NCBI GenBank assembly: GCA_036277635.1
Contig: DASUMP010000238.1
Span: forward strand, 1-34,413
Length of the DNA: 34,413 bases
Reading direction: 5' to 3'
Origin: DASUMP01 sp036277635
Lineage (GTDB): Bacteria > Actinomycetota > Acidimicrobiia > IMCC26256 > PALSA-610
Position 1 is the first letter of the stretch; each line of letters begins with the position of its first letter. A program made the translations under genes and the position numbers. This document shows, piece after piece, positions 1 through 6,606 of this stretch. Below the pieces are notes generated by a model. That model saw only the letters and a program-made list of their open reading frames with translations. It did no database searches and was not told where the DNA came from.

Positions 1-84
1 GCCCTCGCCTCCGGCGCGGTCACGATCACCGGCGACACCGCACTCGGCGAGCGCGTCGTCCACGCCCTCAACACGATGCTCTGA
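1..84 (+). CDS. C-terminal end of a gene cut by the window edge, possibly an SCP2/maleylpyruvate-isomerase-type domain
   Basis: Only the last 27 codons are present, read in frame from base 1 to a TGA at 82-84. The peptide contains a valine- and threonine-rich strand followed by GD and then a helix ending in ALNTML. This pattern resembles the end of SCP2-type or mycothiol-dependent maleylpyruvate-isomerase-type domains, where a strand and a GD turn precede the last helix. That likeness is weak because so little is visible. The reading frame and stop are certain; the function is a guess. Confidence 0.45.
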   Translation, partial: ALASGAVTITGDTALGERVVHALNTML

Positions 85-105
85 CGCACGCCGCGGCCGA
101 GGATT

Positions 106-140
106 GAACATTCCTCCGGACTCAGTCCGGAGAATTGTTC
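106..140. promoter_or_regulatory. 35-bp near-perfect palindrome, candidate operator
   Basis: The arms 106-122 and 124-140 are inverted copies matching at 15 of 17 positions around the single centre base 123. The inner 9 bp of each arm (CTCCGGACT and its complement) are perfect. A one-base centre is poor for an RNA hairpin but typical of a dimeric repressor site, for example TetR-type. It lies 25 bp before a -10-like TACCTT at 165-170 that serves the gene starting at 177. A terminator for the upstream gene is the alternative. Confidence 0.6.
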
Positions 141-164
141 AGCCCTCCCGACGCGCCGGCTCGC

Positions 165-170
165 TACCTT
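165..170 (+). promoter_or_regulatory. -10 element for a leaderless transcript of the YqeY-like gene
   Basis: TACCTT matches the actinobacterial TAnnnT -10 pattern and is followed by 6 bases before the ATG at 177. Transcription would begin at or next to the start codon, and no ribosome binding site is present between them. Confidence 0.5.
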
Positions 171-176
171 CGCCGC

Positions 177-545
177 ATGGACTCCCGCGACGGCGTGTCG
201 CTGCGCACGACGATGCGCGACGCCTTGACGACGGCCATGAAGCAACGCGACCGCGTCGCGGTGCGTGCGCTCCGTGCGGCACTCGCCGCGATCGACAACG
301 CCGAGGCCGTCGATCCCTCCCATGCGCCCCGCGAGCAGCCCGGCACGATCGCGGGCGGCGTCGCCGGTCTCGGTGCGGGCGAGATCCCGCGGCACGCGCT
401 GTCCGACGACGACGTGCGCGCGATCGTCCAGACCACGATCGCCGATCTCCACACCGCAGCCGCCGACTACGACCGCCTGCACCGCGCCCCCGACGCCGAC
501 CTCCTCCGCGCCGAAGCCGCTGTCCTCAGCAAGGTGTGTGAATAG
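177..545 (+). CDS. GatB/YqeY-domain protein, short form
   Basis: The 122-residue product has the N-terminal half of the YqeY fold. An amphipathic helix around residues 7-20 carries the AMKxRD-like segment TAMKQRDRVAVRALRAAL, followed by a loop and a helix around 80-115 ending in LLRAEAAVLSK. YqeY-type domains resemble the tail of the amidotransferase subunit GatB and are thought to bind tRNA; the free protein has no settled role. ATG 177 is preferred over an in-frame ATG at 135 because a -10 box ends 6 bases before it. As I remember them, short relatives finish with a hydrophobic pair such as YL after this helix. Here the frame ends in VCE, exactly where the P450 gene begins, so the last residues may have been replaced. 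Confidence 0.75.
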   Translation: MDSRDGVSLRTTMRDALTTAMKQRDRVAVRALRAALAAIDNAEAVDPSHAPREQPGTIAGGVAGLGAGEIPRHALSDDDVRAIVQTTIADLHTAAADYDRLHRAPDADLLRAEAAVLSKVCE

Positions 546-1761
546 GCTCAACGGCGTGATCGACCTCACAGACACTGGCCTGTACGAGCACGGGTTCCCC
601 GACGAGGTGTTTGCACGGCTTCGCGTCGAGGCTCCTGTCTATTGGCAGGAGTTCGACGGTCGAGTGCCTGACTCCGTGGAACCTGGAGCGTGGGTGCTGT
701 CGAAGCATTCCGACGTCCAGGCAGTGAATCGCGACGACACGCGGTTCAGCGCGATTGACGGCCCCTTGCTCGCGTACGTGCCGGAGATGCGTGGCGTGAT
801 GCTGGTCAGCATGGATGGGGAGCAACACACGCGTCTGCGACGACTGATCAGCGCCGGATTCACACCCCGGATGATCGGAAAGCTCGATGACGACTGCCGC
901 AAATGGGCGGCGCGTCTCATCGACGACGCCCTCGCACTGGGTGACATCGACTTTGTGAGCGAGATCGCGTACAAGCTCCCGATGCACATGATCGCGGACA
1001 TCGTCGGCATTCCCGAGAGCGATCGCGACTGGCTGTTCTCGATGGTCAACAACCTGCTCCTTTCCGTCGCGCCGAGCAGCGCCATGTCGAAGGAAGACGC
1101 GCTCGGCCTCCAGGTCGAGCTGTTCGAGTACGCCGAACAGTTGGGGCGATCGAAGCGCGAACACCCCTCCGACGATGTCTGGACAACCCTGTCGACCGTC
1201 GACATCGACGGCGATGGCCTCGGAGAGGCCGAACTGAACTTCTTCTTCATGCTCCTGACCGCAGCCGGGAGCGAGACGACGCGGAATGCGCTCGCGGTCG
1301 GGCTCGCGACATTGGCGGAACATCCCGATCAGCTCGATCGGCTGCGGTCGGACCGGTCGTTGTTGAAGAGCGCGGTCGATGAGATCATTCGCTGGGCATC
1401 GCCGGTCTCGTACTTCGCACGGCGCGCCGTCATCGACGTGGAGGTTCGAGGCGTCCCCATCAAGGCGGGCGATCGGGTCACGCTCTGGTATCCGTCTGCG
1501 AATCGCGACGACGAAGTCTTCGCCGAACCCTTCACCTTCGACATCACTCGAACGCCGAACCCGCACGTGTCGTTCGGCGGAGGCGGTCCGCACTACTGCC
1601 TCGGCGCGAGCCTCGCGAAGCTGGAGATCGCGATCCTCCTCGACGAGCTGCTCCGCCGCAGCGAAGCGATCGAGGTCCTCTCGCCTCTCGTCTGGCAGTT
1701 CCTCAGCGTCGGCAACCCCGTCCTGGTCGCAACGAAGGAGTTGCGCGTCCGAATGTCGTAG
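538..1761 (+). CDS. Cytochrome P450, actinobacterial CYP125/CYP124-like
   Basis: This soluble haem monooxygenase has 407 residues from GTG 538. It shows the I-helix motif AGSETT (244-248 region), the ExxR pair EIIR at 282-285, and the haem loop FGGGGPHYCLG with thiolate Cys354. AGSETT and NPHVSFGGGGPHYC resemble mycobacterial CYP125, CYP142 and CYP124, which hydroxylate sterol side chains or branched lipids; the substrate here is unknown. GTG 538 overlaps the end of the upstream gene; GTG 556 is an alternative, and neither has a good ribosome binding site. The pair is probably cotranscribed. Codons ending in A or T (ttt, gca, cct, tat, gga) are visibly commoner than in neighbouring genes, which suggests a different recent history. 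No ferredoxin or reductase partner is nearby. Confidence 0.92.
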   Translation: MNRLNGVIDLTDTGLYEHGFPDEVFARLRVEAPVYWQEFDGRVPDSVEPGAWVLSKHSDVQAVNRDDTRFSAIDGPLLAYVPEMRGVMLVSMDGEQHTRLRRLISAGFTPRMIGKLDDDCRKWAARLIDDALALGDIDFVSEIAYKLPMHMIADIVGIPESDRDWLFSMVNNLLLSVAPSSAMSKEDALGLQVELFEYAEQLGRSKREHPSDDVWTTLSTVDIDGDGLGEAELNFFFMLLTAAGSETTRNALAVGLATLAEHPDQLDRLRSDRSLLKSAVDEIIRWASPVSYFARRAVIDVEVRGVPIKAGDRVTLWYPSANRDDEVFAEPFTFDITRTPNPHVSFGGGGPHYCLGASLAKLEIAILLDELLRRSEAIEVLSPLVWQFLSVGNPVLVATKELRVRMS

Positions 1762-1787
1762 CTCGGCCCGTGCGATCTCGTGACGTC

Positions 1788-1808
1788 GCTCGTCAGGGGA
1801 TGACGAGC
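1788..1808. terminator. Hairpin between convergent P450 and hydrolase genes
   Basis: A perfect 8-bp inverted repeat (1788-1795 and 1801-1808) with a 5-base loop spans the stop codon of the minus-strand gene and lies 27 bases after the P450 stop. There is no U-tract. It could stop transcription in either direction. Confidence 0.4.
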
Positions 1809-2791
1809 ATGCCGAGCTCGGCCTCGATCTGTTGGCGGGGTTTGGCGCCGAGGGACTTGCGCTCGAGGCGGCCGGCGCGGAAGAGGCCGATCATGGGGAT
1901 GCTCTGCACGTCGTACTGCTGCGCGAGCGCGGGTTCTTCGTCGATGTTCACCTTCACGACCTTGTACGCACCTTGGCGCATCAGTGAGATCTGCTCGACG
2001 ATCGGTGAGACCTGGCGGCACGGGCCGCACCAGGGTGCCCAGAAGTCGACGATGACGGGAACATCGCTCTGGAGCACCTCGGTCGGCCACTGCGCGGTGG
2101 TGACCGGAGGCACGATCTCGACCGGATCGTCGGCGATCTCCTCGGTCGGTCGTTCACCGGCGATGACCTTCGCGAGCCAATCGCGTGCTTGTTGCACGCT
2201 TTCGAGCGCGACTTCGTGATCCATCGGGTACTCGCCGTAGACGACGGGGACGCCTTGGTCGCGCAGGTGGCGCGCGAGGTCGCGACTGCGTTGCACCGGG
2301 ATCATCGAGTCGTTCGTGCCGTGCTGGAGCAACACGGGAACTTCGGCGGCGTGCTCGGTGTCGATCGTGATGAGCTCGGCGCTCAGGAGGAACGGGCTCA
2401 TCGCGAGGATGCCGGCGGGGTGCGTTCGCTCGGATGCGCGCAGGCCGAGCGCGAGTGCGAGGCCGGCGCCTTGGGAGAAGCCCGCGACGACCGCTTCCGA
2501 ACGCTGCATGCCGCGCGTGGCGCACTCGTGGTCGAGGAGGTCGTCGAGCGCGTGGACGGCGTCGGCGAACCCGGTCACCGGGTCGCCCTCGCCGGCCATC
2601 GGGTACCACGAGTAGCCGGGGGCGCCGGGTGCTTGGTGTGGCGCGCGGGGGAGCACGGTCACGAACGCGCCGTCGGGGTCGAGGTAGGGGAGCAGCGCAC
2701 CGAGGTCGCGCTCGTCGGCGCCGTAGCCGTGCGCGAGCAGCAGGACGCGCGTGGCGTCGCTCCCGGCGATGACGTTCGTGATCAGCTCCAC
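1793..2791 (-). CDS. Alpha/beta-hydrolase (phospholipase/carboxylesterase family) fused to thioredoxin
   Basis: The single 332-residue frame joins two complete domains. Residues 1-210 are an acyl-protein-thioesterase/carboxylesterase-type hydrolase with nucleophile Ser106 in GFSQG, Asp161 in HGTNDSMIP and His192 in MDHE. A short acidic linker (about 212-228) leads to a full thioredoxin (229-332) with active site WCGPC at 254-258 and cis-proline Pro299. The hydrolase would cleave short-chain or acyl esters; the thioredoxin would reduce disulfides in the cytoplasm, since there is no signal peptide. The start is GTG 2791, with GGGAGG just upstream on this strand and a -10-like TACCCT at 2823-2818. 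No frameshift or internal stop separates the domains, and I do not know this fusion from well-studied bacteria. The link between the two activities is unknown. Confidence 0.9.
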   Translation of the reverse strand: MELITNVIAGSDATRVLLLAHGYGADERDLGALLPYLDPDGAFVTVLPRAPHQAPGAPGYSWYPMAGEGDPVTGFADAVHALDDLLDHECATRGMQRSEAVVAGFSQGAGLALALGLRASERTHPAGILAMSPFLLSAELITIDTEHAAEVPVLLQHGTNDSMIPVQRSRDLARHLRDQGVPVVYGEYPMDHEVALESVQQARDWLAKVIAGERPTEEIADDPVEIVPPVTTAQWPTEVLQSDVPVIVDFWAPWCGPCRQVSPIVEQISLMRQGAYKVVKVNIDEEPALAQQYDVQSIPMIGLFRAGRLERKSLGAKPRQQIEAELGMLVIP

Positions 2792-2896
2792 CTGTCCTCC
2801 CGGCTTCGAGCGTGCTCAGGGTACGCGGCGAGGTCGCCTCGACCGTCTTCGGAACGCCGTGCGAGCATGCAGCCTTCCCGCGCAGGAGGACACGAC

Positions 2897-3943
2897 ATGG
2901 CGATCCGCCTCGGCATCAACCTCGGCTACCAGGACTGGGCCGCGGGGCTCGACCAAGCGATCGCGACCGCCCAGCACGCCGAGTCGCTCGGCTACCACTC
3001 GGCGTGGACCGCAGAGGCGTACGGCACCGACGCGGTCACGCCGCTCACGTGGCTGATGGCGCACACGACCAGGCTCAACCTCGCCCCCGCGATCATGCAG
3101 ATGCCGGCGCGCACGCCCGCGATGACGGCGATGACCGCGGCGACGCTCGACGGCATGAGCGGTGGACGCTTCATGCTCGGCCTCGGACTCTCCGGCCCGC
3201 AGGTGGTCGAGGGGTGGCACGGCCAGCCCTACGGCAAGCCGCTCGTGAAGACGCGCGAGTACGTCGACATCGTGCGCACGATCCTGCGCCGGGAAGCGCC
3301 GCTCGAGCACCACGGCGAGCACTACGACATCCCCTACAGCGGTCCGAACGCGACCGGACTCGGCAAGCCGCTCAAGATCATCGTGCACCCGCGCCGCGCC
3401 GACATCCCGATCTACCTCGCCGCGATCGGACCGAAGAACGTCGCGCTCGCGGCGGAGATCGCCGACGGTTGGCTGCCGATCTTCTTCTCGCCGTACCGCT
3501 TCCGCGAGACCTACGGCGACAGCGTCGACGCCGGGTTCGCGAAGGCCGGCAACGGCAAGAGCCTCGAGCACTTCGACGTGGCCCCGACCGTGATGGTGAT
3601 CGTGGGCGACGACCCCGAGAGCCTCGCCGACTTCGTGCGGCCGATGATCGCCCTCTACGTGGGCGGCATGGGCGCGCGCGGCAAGAACTTCTACAACGAC
3701 CTCGCGTGCCGCTACGGCTTCGAGGCCGCGGCGAAGGAGATCCAGGACCTCTACCTCGACGGCAAGAAGCGCGAAGCCGCCGCCGCGGTCCCGATGGAGC
3801 TCATCGACGAGGTCGCGCTCATCGGTCCGAAGGAGCGCATCGCCGACCGCTTCGACGCGTGGCGCGACTGCGGCGTCACCACGATGATCATCGGCGCCCA
3901 GCAGCGCGAAGCCCTCGAGACCATGGCCGAACTCGCGCTGTAA
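2897..3943 (+). CDS. LLM-class F420-dependent oxidoreductase, Rv3520c-like
   Basis: The 348-residue luciferase-like TIM-barrel protein begins at ATG 2897, with AGGAGGA at 2884-2890 as a strong ribosome binding site. Segments such as LGLGLSGPQVVEGWHGQPYGKPL, found around residues 95-116, and GPKNVALAAEIADGWLPIFFSP closely resemble Mycobacterium tuberculosis Rv3520c. Members of that subfamily are predicted to use coenzyme F420 to reduce or oxidise an unidentified, probably lipid-related, substrate. The gene is divergent from the hydrolase-thioredoxin gene and convergent with a small unknown gene. It implies that the organism makes F420, although no F420 biosynthesis gene is in the window. Confidence 0.9.
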   Translation: MAIRLGINLGYQDWAAGLDQAIATAQHAESLGYHSAWTAEAYGTDAVTPLTWLMAHTTRLNLAPAIMQMPARTPAMTAMTAATLDGMSGGRFMLGLGLSGPQVVEGWHGQPYGKPLVKTREYVDIVRTILRREAPLEHHGEHYDIPYSGPNATGLGKPLKIIVHPRRADIPIYLAAIGPKNVALAAEIADGWLPIFFSPYRFRETYGDSVDAGFAKAGNGKSLEHFDVAPTVMVIVGDDPESLADFVRPMIALYVGGMGARGKNFYNDLACRYGFEAAAKEIQDLYLDGKKREAAAAVPMELIDEVALIGPKERIADRFDAWRDCGVTTMIIGAQQREALETMAELAL

Positions 3944-3946
3944 CCC

Positions 3947-3987
3947 ACCCGCCGTCATCGTCGGAGGTCGCGGCCCGGACGGCGGGT
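3947..3987. repeat. Inverted repeat after the LLM oxidoreductase gene
   Basis: Bases 3947-3956 (ACCCGCCGTC) and 3978-3987 are perfect 10-bp inverted copies with a 21-base loop. A third copy, direct to the first, lies at 4053-4062 and can pair with 3978-3987 instead, so two mutually exclusive hairpins are possible. See the larger palindrome at 3978-4062. Confidence 0.5.
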
Positions 3988-4062
3988 CCTGTCACCGGTT
4001 CTCCCCATCCGTGCTCGCAAGCTGCGCGCGGATGGGGACCCCAACCGGCGCCACCCGCCGTC
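3978..4062. terminator. 85-bp imperfect palindrome between convergent genes
   Basis: Three nested inverted repeats share nearly the same centre: 3978-3987 with 4053-4062 (10 bp, perfect), 3995-4000 with 4043-4048 (6 bp, perfect) and 4002-4011 with 4029-4038 (10 bp, perfect). Together they would form one long bulged hairpin with a 17-base loop. It sits between the stop at 3943 (plus strand) and the stop at 4074 (minus strand), so a bidirectional terminator is the simplest reading. There is no U-tract. A dispersed REP-like element is the alternative. Confidence 0.55.
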
Positions 4063-4073
4063 CTCGTTTGCGT

Positions 4074-4406
4074 TTACGCGGCGTCGGACTTGGAGCCGAA
4101 GCGGTCTTTCACCTCTTTGGATGCGGTGTCGAGCGACTTCTGGACGGCGTCGCCGAGGGAGTTGACGGCGAGGCGCATCTGCTCGCGCACCTCGGGCTCG
4201 CGCACGGAGTCGGCGACGGCGCGGAACGCGGTGTCGATCGACTCGACGAGCGTCTTGACCGCGCCCGCGACCTTCTCCTTGTCTTCGAAGGCGACGCGGG
4301 CGTCGAACTGCTCCTTCAGGCGGGCGCCGAGCGCGGCGAACTGGTCGCCGACCGCGTCCCAAGCCGACTTGGCCTCGTCGGGTGTCGGGGTGGACTCGTC
4401 AGGCAT
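4074..4406 (-). CDS. Small helical acidic protein of unknown function
   Basis: This 110-residue protein is predicted by eye to be almost entirely helical, with charged repeats and a KEKVAGAVKTLVESID segment around residues 43-58, ending in a basic and serine-rich tail. There is no signal peptide or membrane segment, so it is probably a cytoplasmic, possibly oligomeric, helical protein. ATG 4406 is preceded on its strand by GGGAGG at good spacing and by a -10-like TACCCT at 4436-4431, so it has its own promoter. I do not recognise the family. Confidence 0.75.
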   Translation of the reverse strand: MPDESTPTPDEAKSAWDAVGDQFAALGARLKEQFDARVAFEDKEKVAGAVKTLVESIDTAFRAVADSVREPEVREQMRLAVNSLGDAVQKSLDTASKEVKDRFGSKSDAA

Positions 4407-4473
4407 CGCGAAACCTCCCGGTCATCTCTCAGGGTAGGAGTGGTGCTCCGTCGCGCCCAGGGGCGGACGGCCC

Positions 4474-4899
4474 TCAGGTGTCCTTGCGGGCGGGTTCCCA
4501 CTGCTCGCGCAGCTGCGCCACGAACTGCGCTTGCGCGCCACCCTGCTGCTCGAGCGCGTCGAGGACGCTCTGCACGAGCACCACGTGGAAGCGGCGGGCC
4601 TCCGGGGGGCGCACGGTGCGCTGGCCCGCGTCCTCTTCGTCGCTGAGCCGGTTGCCGAGCCGGTAGAGGGCGAGGATCAGGTACTCCACCTGGTCGGCGG
4701 CCGGGTTCCCCTGCCAGCGGAACGTCGCGTCGGCCGCGGCGGCGGCGCGCCATTCGCCGATGAGGCGGGCGAACTCGGCGCGCGCTTCGGCGGGCACGCC
4801 CTTCGGGTCGACCGCGTCGAGCTCGCGCACGATCCCCTCGGCGTAGTCGAGCCACGCGGTGGCCGCCGTGGAGGGGACGGGTCCGATCTCGACCTGCAT
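4474..4899 (-). CDS. Conserved-looking hypothetical protein, soluble
   Basis: The 141-residue product has ATG 4899 and lies 48 bases after the selD stop on the same strand, so it may be read through from selD. It is mostly helical with an alanine-rich middle (WRAAAAADATFRW around 50-62) and a helix LVQSVLDALEQQGGAQAQFVAQLREQW near the C-terminus, found around residues 107-133. No catalytic motif, signal sequence or membrane segment is visible. The codon pattern matches its neighbours, which supports a real gene. I do not recognise it. Confidence 0.65.
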   Translation of the reverse strand: MQVEIGPVPSTAATAWLDYAEGIVRELDAVDPKGVPAEARAEFARLIGEWRAAAAADATFRWQGNPAADQVEYLILALYRLGNRLSDEEDAGQRTVRPPEARRFHVVLVQSVLDALEQQGGAQAQFVAQLREQWEPARKDT

Positions 4900-4947
4900 G
4901 CTCCGATCGTCGCGCGTCGGCGCGCTCGAGTGCGGGTCGCGTTCGGG

Positions 4948-6003
4948 TCAGCGCACGCGGATGCGGCCGGGGTCGTCGGCGGTGGTGCGACCCACGACGG
5001 CGGCGGCGAGGGTGGCGCGCTGTTCGAGGGCGTCGACGAGGGCGTCGGCGCGGTCGGCGGCCACCGAGAGGAGGAGGCCGCCGGAGGTCTGGGCGTCGGC
5101 GAGGAGGAGCTGTTCGGGTTCGGGGAGGTCGCCGAAGCTCACGTCGGGGCGGACGAATGCGTGGTTGCGCTGCGTGCCGCCGGCGACCATCCCCGCGGCG
5201 ATGAGGTCGCGGACGCCGTCGATCACGGGAACGCGGTCGGCGTGCAGGTCGACGCCGACGCCGGAGCCGACGGCCATCTCGCGCAGGTGGCCGAGCAGGC
5301 CGAAGCCGGTCACGTCGGTGGCCGCGTGCACGCCGACTTCGAGCGCGGCGTCGCGGGCGGTGGCGTTCAGCGCAGTCATCACCTCGAGCGCGCGCGTGAG
5401 GTGCTCGTCGGTGGCGACCTCGCGCTTCAACGCGGTGCTGATCACGCCGAGGCCGATCGGCTTCGTGAGCACGATGGCGTCGCCGGGCTGCGCTCCAGAG
5501 TTCGTGAGCACCTCGTCGGGGTGCACGGTGCCGACCACCGCGAGGCCGTACTTCGGTTCCGCGTCGTCGATCGAGTGACCGCCGGCGACGAGGCAGCCCG
5601 CGTCGCGCGCCACCTGCGCGCCGCCGTCGAGGACGCGCGCGAGCAGGTCGAACGGGAGCCCTTCGCGGGGCCACGCGACGAGGTTGAGCGCGAGCAGCGG
5701 CGTGCCGCCCATCGCGTACACGTCGCTCAACGCGTTCGTGGCGGCGACGCGGCCCCAGTCGTACGGGTCGTCGACGATCGGCGTGAAGAAGTCGGTGGTC
5801 ACGACGATCGCGAGGTCGTCGCGGAGCCGATACACCGCGGCGTCGTCGGAGGTGTCGAAGCCGACGAGGAGGTTCGGGTCGGTCGCGGGTTCGAAGCCCT
5901 GCACCAAACCGAGCACCGTGCGCAGGTCTTCGGGGGAGAGCTTGCACGCGCAGCCGGCGCCGTGCGAGAAGCGCGTGAGGCGGACCGGTTCGGTGCTGGT
6001 CAC
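4948..6003 (-). CDS. selD: Selenide, water dikinase (selenophosphate synthetase)
   Basis: SelD makes selenophosphate from selenide and ATP, the selenium donor for selenocysteine and for 2-selenouridine in tRNA. The 351-residue product has the N-terminal SHGAGCACK loop, with Cys18 and Lys21 at the places of E. coli Cys17 and Lys20. The ATP-binding segments include DDAAVY, TDFFTPIVDDPYDWGRVAATNALSDVYAMGG (within residues 69-100) and DVTGFGLLGHL. The catalytic position is cysteine, not selenocysteine. GTG 6003 is chosen because a -10-like TATCGT (6015-6010) ends 6 bases upstream, giving a leaderless transcript. No selA, selB, selC, mnmH or obvious in-frame TGA selenoprotein is in the window, so the use of the product is unknown. 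Confidence 0.96.
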   Translation of the reverse strand: MTSTEPVRLTRFSHGAGCACKLSPEDLRTVLGLVQGFEPATDPNLLVGFDTSDDAAVYRLRDDLAIVVTTDFFTPIVDDPYDWGRVAATNALSDVYAMGGTPLLALNLVAWPREGLPFDLLARVLDGGAQVARDAGCLVAGGHSIDDAEPKYGLAVVGTVHPDEVLTNSGAQPGDAIVLTKPIGLGVISTALKREVATDEHLTRALEVMTALNATARDAALEVGVHAATDVTGFGLLGHLREMAVGSGVGVDLHADRVPVIDGVRDLIAAGMVAGGTQRNHAFVRPDVSFGDLPEPEQLLLADAQTSGGLLLSVAADRADALVDALEQRATLAAAVVGRTTADDPGRIRVR

Positions 6004-6009
6004 GCGCCG

Positions 6010-6015
6010 ACGATA
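6010..6015 (-). promoter_or_regulatory. -10 element for leaderless selD transcript
   Basis: On the minus strand this reads TATCGT and is followed by 6 bases and then the GTG start of selD. It lies in the 25-base gap after the upstream thioredoxin-fold gene, so selD can be transcribed on its own as well as from that gene. Confidence 0.5.
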
Positions 6016-6028
6016 CCGGCGCGCCCGA

Positions 6029-6508
6029 TCAGAGCGGCCAGCCCGGCGTGGGCGACGGGTTGCCCGCGCCCACGAGGTGCGGGCTCGTCCAGTGCTGGGT
6101 CTTCGCGATCTCGTCGGCGACGCGCTGCCAGTCGGTGACGCTCCACCCCTGCGCGGCGGTGACGAGCGTGGTGTCCTGGCGCAGGTGCACGAACGCCGGG
6201 AGCCGCTCGAGCCCGAGGGCGGCGGCGAGCGTGGAGTCGGGGTCGCAGAACGTGAGCCAGCGGTCGGCGGCGTCGCCGATGATGCGGCGGGTGATCGCCG
6301 GGGTGCTGGAGACGCAGATGCAGGTGCGCACGTCGGAGTCGCCGAACGTGGCGTAGAGGCGGTCGACCACCGGCACCCACGCGCTCGCCTCGGGGCGCGC
6401 GGGGAGCAGCACGATCGCGAGGTTGAAGATCGTCGCCCAGTCGTCGAGCGTGCGTGTCACGCCCGTGATGCTGGTGAGCGGCAGCGACGGGTCGGGGTTC
6501 TGCGCCAC
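6029..6508 (-). CDS. Thioredoxin-fold (TlpA/redoxin-like) protein lacking CxxC
   Basis: The 159-residue product shows a thioredoxin-like order. A strand FNLAIVLLPARPEAS sits around 28-42 in place of the usual active-site strand and is followed by a helix. A later strand (RTCICVSSTP) and the turn LERLPAFVHLRQD supply the cis-proline and following hairpin. There is no CxxC, so it is unlikely to be an ordinary disulfide reductase; the CIC pair near residue 82-84 is the only cysteine cluster. It lies directly upstream of selD on the same strand with a 25-base gap. GTG 6508 is supported by TAGCCT at 6522-6517, 8 bases upstream. The fold call is by eye. Confidence 0.65.
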   Translation of the reverse strand: MAQNPDPSLPLTSITGVTRTLDDWATIFNLAIVLLPARPEASAWVPVVDRLYATFGDSDVRTCICVSSTPAITRRIIGDAADRWLTFCDPDSTLAAALGLERLPAFVHLRQDTTLVTAAQGWSVTDWQRVADEIAKTQHWTSPHLVGAGNPSPTPGWPL

Positions 6509-6516
6509 GGCTGCGG

Positions 6517-6569
6517 AGGCTAGCGCGCGCCTCTGCGCCCTCCCCGGTTCGCCGAGTCGTGTCTATCCT
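6517..6569. promoter_or_regulatory. Divergent promoter pair for the thioredoxin-fold and PPOX genes
   Basis: TAGCCT on the minus strand (6522-6517) stands 8 bases before the GTG at 6508. TATCCT on the plus strand (6564-6569) is followed by a 37-base leader containing GAGAGG (6591-6596) before ATG 6607. The left gene would be nearly leaderless and the right one leadered. Confidence 0.45.
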
Positions 6570-6606
6570 CCCCGCGACCAGCACCTTCCCGAGAGGCGTT
6601 CTCCGC

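Noticed and set aside
1793..2791. Two separate genes (hydrolase and thioredoxin) merged by error
   Set aside because: The frame runs through without a stop, no start codon with a ribosome binding site is evident at the thioredoxin boundary, and codon use is even across the linker.
4948..6003. SelD as a selenocysteine-containing enzyme
   Set aside because: The catalytic position is TGC (Cys18), not TGA, and no in-frame TGA is present in the gene.
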